Assembly (NCBI GenBank): GCA_944322845.1
Contig: CALUQE010000005.1
Coordinates: 56,394 to 120,393, forward strand
DNA length: 64,000 nt
Direction of reading: 5' to 3'
DNA from: Candidatus Gastranaerophilales bacterium
GTDB taxonomy: Bacteria > Cyanobacteriota > Vampirovibrionia > Gastranaerophilales > Gastranaerophilaceae
The notes beneath the pieces are model-generated. The model did not search any database and was not told the DNA's origin. It saw only the letters and a list, made by a program, of their open reading frames with translations. The translations under genes were made by a program, and so were the position numbers. This document shows, in pieces, positions 1-6,836 of the stretch (its first letter is position 1; each line of letters begins with the position of its first letter).

Positions 1-30
1 TTTTTCTACTTATTACAAGATTAATCAAAT

Positions 31-516
31 TTATTTATTATCTTGATTCTTATTTTTTTTCTTTTGAACCTTTATTTTCGGCCCTTCAAACGAAAGTTTA
101 CAATATTCCGGATTGTTATTTATCTCATCAACATATTCTTTGGTAGACCCGCCGGATATTGCATATTTTTTTGCAACATCCATTGGAACCAGACAGCTCA
201 AGCAATATGAAACACTATATTTTTCAAATGAACACTTATTTCCGTCTTTTCCGAAAATTACATAGTTTGTACCATCCTCAGAGGCAATATTAACAGGTGT
301 GCAAGTTGTAAGTTTCGGATAAAAGGCTTTTTCAACTTCCTGAATACTTGCCAATTTCTGGACTGCAGGAGCTCCTTTTAACTTTACATCAAACTGGCGT
401 CTTTCAAATCTTGCCACCGCATCCAATTCTTCTTTATGAAAGCGATACTCATACACCACACGGATTATGCCGACTATTACAAGTACACCTAATAAGACAT
501 ATATAACTTTTTTCAT
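31..516 (-). CDS. Small membrane-anchored protein of unknown function
   Basis: I do not recognise a family for this 161-aa protein. Residues 4-22 form one hydrophobic helix (IYVLLGVLVIVGIIRVV), giving a short N-terminal anchor with the rest probably outside. The outer part has several cysteines, including a cluster around YCLSCLVP, which suggests disulphides or metal binding. The tail is very basic (KVQKKKNKNQDNK). An AGGAG-type site lies about 10 nt before the ATG. The gene is 7 bp downstream of fabD and closes the fatty-acid operon, so it is probably co-transcribed. A pilin-like or envelope role is possible, but nothing in the sequence decides it. Confidence 0.7.
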   Translation of the reverse strand: MKKVIYVLLGVLVIVGIIRVVYEYRFHKEELDAVARFERRQFDVKLKGAPAVQKLASIQEVEKAFYPKLTTCTPVNIASEDGTNYVIFGKDGNKCSFEKYSVSYCLSCLVPMDVAKKYAISGGSTKEYVDEINNNPEYCKLSFEGPKIKVQKKKNKNQDNK

Positions 517-523
517 TTATTTT

Positions 524-1471
524 CTACACTCCTGCCATTTGTTCTTTTAATGCTAAAACTGTTGACTCAAGAGAAGCCTTATCAAAAATATTATAAACAG
601 AAGCTTCCGGAACAATCTTTTTGTTCAAACCTGCAAGAACCTTGCCCGGTCCGATTTCGATAAATGTATCAACACCTTCTTCAACCATTTTTTGAATAGT
701 TTGAGTCCAGTGGACTGATGATGAAATCTGCTGAGGCATTTTGGATCTAAAATCATCCGAACTTGTTGTGATTTGAGCATCAACATTTGTTATTACAGGA
801 GTTTTTGCATCATTTAGTTCAAGAGTTGAAACAAAAGAAGCAAATTCTTCGCCGGCTTTTTCCATAAATTTGGAGTGGAAAGCGCCTGAAACTGCAAGAG
901 GCACAACTCTTCTTACGCCGTTTGCAAGCATGTAATCACCGGCAGCTTTTACAGCTTCTGAATCGCCTGTAATTACAACCTGAGCCGGTGAGTTATAATT
1001 TGCAACATCAACGTAACCGACCTTAGAGCCGGCTTCCAAACCTGCTTTTAACTGCTCTTCGCTTGCGTTCAAAATTGCAGCCATACTTCCGCCTTTTGTC
1101 TGCCCCATCAAGTCAGCTCTTTTTTGAATTGCTTTTAAGGTAGTCTCAAGATTCATTACTCCAGCAGTATACATTGCACAATATTCACCAAGGCTATGTC
1201 CTGCAACAAAATCCGGTGTAATATTCAATTGTGACTTGAAAGCCTCAAGAGCAGCAATTGAAGTTGTTACAATTGCAGGCTGCGTATTAACGGTTTGTTT
1301 CAAATCCTCTTCAGGACCTTCAAAACAAATTGTTGAAATGCTTTTGCCTAAAACTCTGTCAGCAGAATCATAAACACTCTTAGCTTCCGCAAAACTCTCA
1401 TACAAATCTTTTCCCATTCCGACAGACTGTGAACCCTGTCCCGGAAATAAAAACGCAATCTTTTTAACCAT
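524..1471 (-). CDS. fabD: Malonyl-CoA:ACP transacylase
   Basis: Transfers malonyl from CoA to acyl carrier protein, supplying the extender unit for type II fatty-acid synthesis in the cytoplasm. The N-terminus reads AFLFPGQGSQ, the nucleophile elbow is GHSLG (Ser93), and the second catalytic residue is the His in SGAFHS (His199). At 315 aa the length is normal. The open frame extends to 1507, but the ATG at 1471 is preceded by AAGGAG at good spacing and starts at the conserved MVKKIAFLFPGQ, so I choose it. It follows fabH, with a small membrane-protein gene between them. Confidence 0.97.
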   Translation of the reverse strand: MVKKIAFLFPGQGSQSVGMGKDLYESFAEAKSVYDSADRVLGKSISTICFEGPEEDLKQTVNTQPAIVTTSIAALEAFKSQLNITPDFVAGHSLGEYCAMYTAGVMNLETTLKAIQKRADLMGQTKGGSMAAILNASEEQLKAGLEAGSKVGYVDVANYNSPAQVVITGDSEAVKAAGDYMLANGVRRVVPLAVSGAFHSKFMEKAGEEFASFVSTLELNDAKTPVITNVDAQITTSSDDFRSKMPQQISSSVHWTQTIQKMVEEGVDTFIEIGPGKVLAGLNKKIVPEASVYNIFDKASLESTVLALKEQMAGV

Positions 1472-1584
1472 ATTATACTCCTTATTAAATTTTTCTTTTT
1501 CCCTCATATCGCTTCCGGTTTGTAATCTTACATCAGAATTTATTACATTTTCCGGAGTTATTGTTAGGCAATGCCTGGCCTACA

Positions 1585-2028
1585 TTATTTTTTATTTTTA
1601 AAACTCAACTTACCACCTGTTTTAGGGGCATATAGATCTATCCTTATTTTTTTGGTTGTAGGTTCTTCCATATATGACATTATCTCATTTGCAGTTTTTT
1701 TACAATTCTGTAACGAATCAAAAGTATCTACAGTCTTTGAAGCAAATGTACTTCCTTCAACTGTTGATAAAATATAGGTTACATATTGTAAGCCAGATTT
1801 TCTATGAGAACGATACGTGGTAACATTACAATATAATTTAGTTTGATCCAAACGTACACTCTTTTTTATCTGATCAGTGTTTGTTAATTTATTTGTGTAA
1901 TGTGATTCATATAAAAATTTTACACCGGGTAATACTTGACAAGTTATATACCTACCGGAAAAAGTAGAATAATAAAGTATACCCCCTATAAGCAATAAAA
2001 TTAAAACTGTTATTAATTTATTTATCAT
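1585..2028 (-). CDS. Small membrane-anchored protein inside the fab operon
   Basis: 147 aa with no recognised family. One N-terminal hydrophobic segment (KLITVLILLLIGGILYYS) is followed by a hydrophilic domain with three cysteines and a basic tail. An upstream in-frame start exists at 2049, but the ATG at 2028 has AGGAG seven nt before it. It lies between fabH and fabD, an unusual interruption of a conserved gene pair. Its general plan (single anchor, Cys-containing soluble part, Lys-rich end) resembles the protein at 31-516, although I cannot align the two convincingly. Co-transcription with the fab genes is likely from spacing and orientation. Confidence 0.7.
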   Translation of the reverse strand: MINKLITVLILLLIGGILYYSTFSGRYITCQVLPGVKFLYESHYTNKLTNTDQIKKSVRLDQTKLYCNVTTYRSHRKSGLQYVTYILSTVEGSTFASKTVDTFDSLQNCKKTANEIMSYMEEPTTKKIRIDLYAPKTGGKLSFKNKK

Positions 2029-2148
2029 AAGATCTCCTGGTTTTATCAACTAAACCTGCTCGTCTACAACTTTAACTAAACGCTTTGTTCTGTTAATAAA
2101 CAAATTTATAGTATATCTGTTTATCAACCCGACAATAGTCTTTTTAAC

Positions 2149-3159
2149 TTAGCAGATGCCTTCTCTAAGTCTTACAATAGCTCCGCCCCAGGTCATGCCT
2201 GCACCGAAGCCGCAAAGTACGGCAGTTGTTCCGAGCTTAACTTTGCCTTTCTCTACACTTTCTGCAAGAGCAAGCGGAATTGAAGCCGCAGAAGTGTTTC
2301 CGTAATACTTGATATTAGTTACAACCTTGTCATCTGAATATCCGAGTCTTTCCTGGACAGCCTGAATAATTCTTATATTTGCCTGGTGAGGTATAAGATA
2401 ATCAATGTCTTCAGCCCTCATCCCTGCATTTGCAATAAGATTTTCCACATAATGCGGAAGAATTTTCGCAACAAAAGCATAAACACCTTTACCGTTCATC
2501 CTGATTCCTTTTGGCTTCGGCTCATACTGCTCAACAAGAGGACAATTTTTGCCGTCAAAAGAAAGTTCGATTAAATCGCCGATATGCCCGTCCGACTTGA
2601 TATCAATTGCAATAACATCATCAACTCCGTCATCTGATGCTGTTACAACCATTGCGCCTGCTGCGTCTCCGAAAAGAATTGAAGTTGCTCTATCTTCCCA
2701 GTTTACAAGGCGGGAATTGTTATCTGTCGCAACAATCAAAATCTTTTTATACATGCCTGATGCAATGTATGCTTTTGCGATACTTAAACCGTAAATTAAA
2801 CCTGTGCAGGCAGCCGTAATATCAAAAGCAGGAATTTGAGCGGAAATCCCGAGTCTTGCCTGAATATGACAGGCTATTGCAGGATACAAATCCGGCGGAG
2901 CAGAAGAAGCCGCCAAAATTAAATCAAGCTCCTCCGGCTTAATTTTTGCTTTGTCCAAAGCTCTTTGAGCTGCTTCAAATCCCAGATCAATCGCATTCTG
3001 TTCACCTGAAACCACACGTCGTTCTTTGATTCCGGTTCTTGTATAAATCCATTCATCTGAAGTATCATATAATTTTGTTAAATCGTCATTAGTAATAACC
3101 GTTTCTGGCAAACTGTACCCGATACCGGCAATTTTTAAAGGAATTAAATTATTTCCCAT
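2149..3159 (-). CDS. fabH: Beta-ketoacyl-ACP synthase III
   Basis: Condenses acetyl-CoA (or another short acyl-CoA) with malonyl-ACP to start fatty-acid chains. The catalytic triad is visible: Cys118 in DITAACTG, His258 in IPHQAN, and Asn288 in YYGNTSAASIP. The C-terminal glycine-rich stretch CGFGAGMTWG is also typical. At 336 aa the length matches the family. A GAGGAG site precedes the ATG by about 10 nt. It sits directly after plsX, the usual order in many bacteria. Confidence 0.97.
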   Translation of the reverse strand: MGNNLIPLKIAGIGYSLPETVITNDDLTKLYDTSDEWIYTRTGIKERRVVSGEQNAIDLGFEAAQRALDKAKIKPEELDLILAASSAPPDLYPAIACHIQARLGISAQIPAFDITAACTGLIYGLSIAKAYIASGMYKKILIVATDNNSRLVNWEDRATSILFGDAAGAMVVTASDDGVDDVIAIDIKSDGHIGDLIELSFDGKNCPLVEQYEPKPKGIRMNGKGVYAFVAKILPHYVENLIANAGMRAEDIDYLIPHQANIRIIQAVQERLGYSDDKVVTNIKYYGNTSAASIPLALAESVEKGKVKLGTTAVLCGFGAGMTWGGAIVRLREGIC

Positions 3160-3235
3160 TTATTAATTACTCCTCTTACCTTTCAGAAATAAAGTTAATC
3201 CGGCACGCAAGCATGCCGGAATTACACTTATAAAA

Positions 3236-4291
3236 CTATACACCGATTGATTCGGAAATTTTGCTGTTTACACCCTTTTCAACCGCTTCTTTTGCAACTC
3301 TTACAGCCTTTTTGATAGCGTAAGCTCTGCTTCTTCCATGAGAAATTACCGTAATACCCTTAACGCCTAAAAGAAGTGCGCCGCCGTATTCTTCGTAATT
3401 AATTTTCTCATAAATTCTTTTCATAAACGGTTTAGCTAAAAGCCCGATTACCATACCTAAGAAATCTGACTTAAATTCGCTCTTTATCATTTTGAATAAT
3501 AATGAAGAAGTACCTTCCGTAACTTTTAATACAACGTTACCGACAAAACCGTCGCAAACAACGACATCACAAACATTGAGGAATAATTCTCTTCCCTCAA
3601 CATTGCCCATAAAGTTAAATCTTTCTTTTTCTTCTTCCAGAATATTATACGTGCTCTGTGCAAGCTCGTTTCCTTTTCCGGCTTCTTCACCGATATTTAA
3701 AACGCCTACACGAGGTTTTTCAATCCCGAGAACATTCTTAGAAAAAGTCATGCCCATAATTGCAAACTGTTTAAGCATTTGAGGCGTACAGTTGCTGTTG
3801 GCACCGGCATCAATAATTACAATCGGTTTTTTCATCGTTGGCAAAGTAACTGCAATTGCCGGTCTGTCGATACCCGGAATTCTTCCAAGACCAAACAGAC
3901 TTGATGCCATAGCAGCACCGGTAGAACCGGCTGCAACAAGAGCATCTGAGCTTCCTGTTGCAACTGAATTTACCGACAAAACTATTGAAGAGTTTTTCTT
4001 TTTACGAATAGCCTGACCAGGAGCCTCACCCATTTCGATTATTTCAGAAGCGTGAGTTATCTTGATATCAAGTGATTTTACATCAACCCTGACTCTTCTT
4101 TTTCTGCCGGCTTTACCACAATCGGATAAAAATCCCTCCTGCTGTATTACTTCCAAACAGTGTTCAATTCTGTCCTGCTTACCGACTAACTCTAACGCCA
4201 CACCGTAATCTGCCGCAGCCCATACTGCCCCTGCAACAATCTCAAACGGCGCATGGTCACCCCCCATTGCATCTATAGCTATTCTTGTCAT
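3236..4291 (-). CDS. plsX: Phosphate acyltransferase PlsX
   Basis: Makes acyl-phosphate from acyl-ACP, the acyl donor for PlsY in phospholipid synthesis; a peripheral membrane enzyme. The N-terminus IAIDAMGGDHAP is the family signature, and STGAAMASSLFGLGRIPGIDRPA is found where expected. A GTG lies two codons upstream (4297), but the ATG at 4291 has the better spacing from GAGGGTGAG, giving 351 aa. Part of the yceD-rpmF-plsX-fabH-fabD cluster. Confidence 0.96.
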   Translation of the reverse strand: MTRIAIDAMGGDHAPFEIVAGAVWAAADYGVALELVGKQDRIEHCLEVIQQEGFLSDCGKAGRKRRVRVDVKSLDIKITHASEIIEMGEAPGQAIRKKKNSSIVLSVNSVATGSSDALVAAGSTGAAMASSLFGLGRIPGIDRPAIAVTLPTMKKPIVIIDAGANSNCTPQMLKQFAIMGMTFSKNVLGIEKPRVGVLNIGEEAGKGNELAQSTYNILEEEKERFNFMGNVEGRELFLNVCDVVVCDGFVGNVVLKVTEGTSSLLFKMIKSEFKSDFLGMVIGLLAKPFMKRIYEKINYEEYGGALLLGVKGITVISHGRSRAYAIKKAVRVAKEAVEKGVNSKISESIGV

Positions 4292-4325
4292 TCTCACCCT
4301 CTATATTCTTACTTCAAAGCTAAAA

Positions 4326-4697
4326 CTATACTTCAGGTTTTTCTTCCTTAGCTTCTTCTGCAGCATCTTCTTTCTTTTCTTCAACTGCTGCTTCTTCAGC
4401 TTTTTCTTCAACAACTTCTGCTTTTGCTTCTTCTACTACAGGAGCTTCTGCTTTCTTTGTTGATTTTTTAGCTTTTTTAGTTTCTTTTACTTCTTCTTTT
4501 TTTGTTTCTTCAACAAAACCTTCAGATTTTCTTGAAACAACTTTGCCTTTGTATGTTCCGCAAGCTGTGCAAACTGTGTGAGTTAAAACTTTTGCTCCGC
4601 AGTTCGGACAAGTTGTTAATTCAGGCTTTGTTGCCTTCCAGTTTGATCTTCTTTTACCTTGAGCGCTATGCCCTGTTCTTTTCTTTGGTACTGCCAT
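4326..4697 (-). CDS. rpmF: 50S ribosomal protein L32 with a long charged C-terminal tail
   Basis: Residues 1-58 are a normal zinc-ribbon L32: MAVPKKRTGHSAQGKRRSNW at the start, then two Cys pairs (C30/C33 and C43/C46). Bacterial L32 usually ends at about 57-60 aa, but this frame continues to 123 aa with a low-complexity tail of Lys, Glu, Ala and Val. The first part of the tail is more basic and the end is strongly acidic. No in-frame stop separates the two parts. The tail would project from the 50S surface. The upstream site is AGGAAAA before the ATG. Its place between yceD and plsX supports the identity. Confidence 0.95.
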   Translation of the reverse strand: MAVPKKRTGHSAQGKRRSNWKATKPELTTCPNCGAKVLTHTVCTACGTYKGKVVSRKSEGFVEETKKEEVKETKKAKKSTKKAEAPVVEEAKAEVVEEKAEEAAVEEKKEDAAEEAKEEKPEV

Positions 4698-4745
4698 TTT
4701 TCCTATACCTTTCTATTCTTGAGTACTACTTATATATTCGGTTAT

Positions 4746-5261
4746 TTATTTTCTTTCTATCTGAATGTTTTTAAAGACATCCATTCTTTCATCATGGACT
4801 TCCATATCTTCATCTGATACAAACAGTCCCTCATTACAATTATTTATACCACAAACTTTTTTATTTGGTAAAGCTAATATTACAGATTGATACAATAAGT
4901 CATAAATATCTATTTCCTTTGCGCCGTCCAAATCCGTAATAAACTGCCCTGACTTGAGTTCCACCTCTTGCGAATATTCGTCGTAAAGCGAATGTTTTGC
5001 ATAGGTTTCGTCAATATCAAAATCAAATTCATAATCAAATTTGTTAAGACATCTGTCGCATTCCAATGTAACAACTCCGGATATCGGGCCTTTTACTTCT
5101 ATAAAATCACCGAGAGACTTTATATCAAGCTCGGCTTTTAGCCTGCAGCCTTCAAGCTCCTCTATTTCTCCGTCAAACTTATAATGAAGAGTTTTATTGG
5201 AAGCACGTTCTATATCTTCTATTTCAATAATATTCGGATTATCTTTTTCGCTGTTATGCAT
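4746..5261 (-). CDS. yceD: YceD family protein (DUF177)
   Basis: 171 aa. The central LECDRCLNKF and the later CGINNCNEGLF carry the Cys pairs found in DUF177 proteins, which are usually encoded next to rpmF and are linked to 23S rRNA accumulation in several bacteria and plastids. Here it lies directly upstream of rpmF. Its start overlaps the end of the upstream 81-aa gene by 8 bp, so the two are translationally coupled. AGGAAG precedes the ATG by seven nt. Confidence 0.9.
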   Translation of the reverse strand: MHNSEKDNPNIIEIEDIERASNKTLHYKFDGEIEELEGCRLKAELDIKSLGDFIEVKGPISGVVTLECDRCLNKFDYEFDFDIDETYAKHSLYDEYSQEVELKSGQFITDLDGAKEIDIYDLLYQSVILALPNKKVCGINNCNEGLFVSDEDMEVHDERMDVFKNIQIERK

Positions 5262-5499
5262 AAGGTTCTTCCTGTAAAACGAGACCTGCTATTTGTGTTG
5301 AGACAAAGCAAAGTCTTTTAATAGGTCCCATAGGTTCTTTTTCAACGAGAACCGGAGTCGGGCTCTTCATCAATTGTTTTAATTCCGCATATACGGCTTG
5401 AGGATTATCAAAATACATTACAATCGGTGTCGCTGAACCTTTCAGGAACAAAATTACCGCCTGTCTTGTTTTTTGAGGTGTATTAAATTGTTGAACCAT
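5254..5499 (-). CDS. Small protein of unknown function, first gene of the yceD-fab operon
   Basis: 81 aa, no recognised domain, no signal or membrane segment. It has a short alpha/beta look, with the stretch AVILFLKGSATPIVMYFDN followed by a helical AVYAELKQLM. A good AAGGAG lies before the ATG and the stop overlaps yceD, so the gene is almost certainly real. A -10-like TATAAT lies near 5532-5539 on this strand, in the intergenic gap shared with tsaC, and is the likely operon promoter. Confidence 0.75.
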   Translation of the reverse strand: MVQQFNTPQKTRQAVILFLKGSATPIVMYFDNPQAVYAELKQLMKSPTPVLVEKEPMGPIKRLCFVSTQIAGLVLQEEPYA

Positions 5500-5588
5500 T
5501 TTGGGTCTCCTTATCTTTTTTACACTATTGTATTATAATATAAAAAAGTTTGGAAGTTTAGAAAAAGCTAATCGGATTTAAATTTATT

Positions 5589-6161
5589 ATGCTGGAAAAG
5601 ATAAACGATATATTAAAAAATGACGGAGTTATAGCGTACGTAACGGATACAGTATGGGGTTTGGGCTGTCTGCCTTCAAGTGAAAAAGCCGTCAAAAGAA
5701 TTTATGAAATCAAACATCGTGACGGGAAAAAACCGCTTATACTTATGAGCGATGAATTTTATAATTTATTTGATTACCTGAAACAGCCGATTGAAAAAGA
5801 AGCCCAGAAATTAATCAAAAAATATTTTCCGGGAGCCTTAACACTTGTGCTTGATAAATCTGACAATACCCCAGATTACATTACTTCAGGTCTGAAAACG
5901 GTAGGCGTAAGAATTCCTGATAACAATACTTTTGCAGAAATATGCAGGAGTATTGACGGACGAGTCCTTGCAACAACAAGTGCAAATCTCTCGGGAGAAC
6001 CGCCGGCTCTTACGTATGACGAAGCAATAAAATATATCGGAGACAAAGTTGATCTGGTAATCCCTGATTACGGCTGCACGGCAAAAGGCAGAGCATCAAC
6101 CGTTGCAGGATTTAAAGACGGAATGCCGGTAATTTTCCGTCAGGGAGAAATTATAATTTAA
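5589..6161 (+). CDS. tsaC: Threonylcarbamoyl-AMP synthase (Sua5/YciO/YrdC family)
   Basis: Makes L-threonylcarbamoyl-AMP from Thr, bicarbonate and ATP for the t6A37 modification of ANN-decoding tRNAs. Typical family blocks are present: KKPLILMS near residue 56, PGALTLVL, VGVRIPDN, and TSANLSGEPP near residue 135. At 190 aa it is the short, TsaC-like form without the Sua5 C-terminal domain. No convincing Shine-Dalgarno precedes the ATG. Transcribed away from the yceD operon. Confidence 0.92.
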   Translation: MLEKINDILKNDGVIAYVTDTVWGLGCLPSSEKAVKRIYEIKHRDGKKPLILMSDEFYNLFDYLKQPIEKEAQKLIKKYFPGALTLVLDKSDNTPDYITSGLKTVGVRIPDNNTFAEICRSIDGRVLATTSANLSGEPPALTYDEAIKYIGDKVDLVIPDYGCTAKGRASTVAGFKDGMPVIFRQGEIII

Positions 6162-6198
6162 AATAAGAAAACAGGAAATTTCACCTGCCTGTCAAACA

Positions 6199-6699
6199 TT
6201 AAGCATTGCGTTCAATTTTAGGTTCAGGGAAATTAATTGTATTATTGTGATAACTGGTTAAGGCTTTTCCAATGTTTCGTATAATTAACCCTGCTTCGTT
6301 GGTTTGTATATTTTCCGGTTTTATTGCGGCCTGAGTTGAAGGACTTGAAACGGCATTTTCTTCACAATACTTAATATAATCATCATAAGCCATTTCAGTT
6401 TTGCTGTTATCTCCGGTACTTGCTTCAGAAACCTGCTTTGCAATTACGGAATCACCCATACTCTGAACATTTTGCACCTGTTCATCAGTGCTGATATTAT
6501 TTTCTTCGCAGTATTGCTGGTACTCTTCCATCGTGACAACACCGTCGCCGTCATAGTCCATTGCTTCATCGTAGCGCGGGTCTCCGTCTTTGGCATATAC
6601 TGCCGGCTTATTATTTTGTACATTATTATTGCCATTAACCCCAGTCATATCGGAGAGATTCTGTAATAATTGTAAATCTAATGATAAACCGTTAGTCAT
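6199..6699 (-). CDS. EF-hand protein of unknown role
   Basis: 166 aa. One canonical calcium-binding loop is visible: D48, D50, D52, G53, V55 and E59 in DYDGDGVVTMEEY, followed by YCEEN. A second, degenerate copy lies near residues 105-125 (TGDNSKTEMAYDDYIKYCEEN), where the loop has lost most ligands but the YxxYCEEN helix is kept. This suggests a decayed EF-hand pair. No signal peptide is seen. The ATG at 6699 has AAAGG upstream, whereas the ATG five codons earlier (6714) has no ribosome site. Confidence 0.8.
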   Translation of the reverse strand: MTNGLSLDLQLLQNLSDMTGVNGNNNVQNNKPAVYAKDGDPRYDEAMDYDGDGVVTMEEYQQYCEENNISTDEQVQNVQSMGDSVIAKQVSEASTGDNSKTEMAYDDYIKYCEENAVSSPSTQAAIKPENIQTNEAGLIIRNIGKALTSYHNNTINFPEPKIERNA

Positions 6700-6787
6700 T
6701 TTATAGCCTTTCATTTTATGAGTATATATAAATTATAACGCATTTTTGTATATTTTCAATAATTAAATAGGATTAATTAATAACAAT

Positions 6788-6810
6788 ACCTGCCTTTTTT
6801 TAAGACAGGT
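6788..6810 (-). terminator. Hairpin terminator after alaS
   Basis: On the minus strand ACCTGTCTT pairs with AAGGCAGGT (one G-U) around an A-rich loop, 27 bp past the alaS stop, followed by a TTGTTATT stretch. The T-run is weak. Confidence 0.55.
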
Positions 6811-6836
6811 ACTGCTATTAATGCTTTTATTAAAAT

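Noticed and set aside
2386..2819. Plus-strand frames within fabH
   Set aside because: Shadows of the coding strand with overlapping, mutually exclusive frames and no ribosome sites.
4502..4774. 90-aa plus-strand frame opposite rpmF/yceD
   Set aside because: Leu/Phe/Ser-rich complement of the Lys/Glu tail of L32, with no ribosome site.
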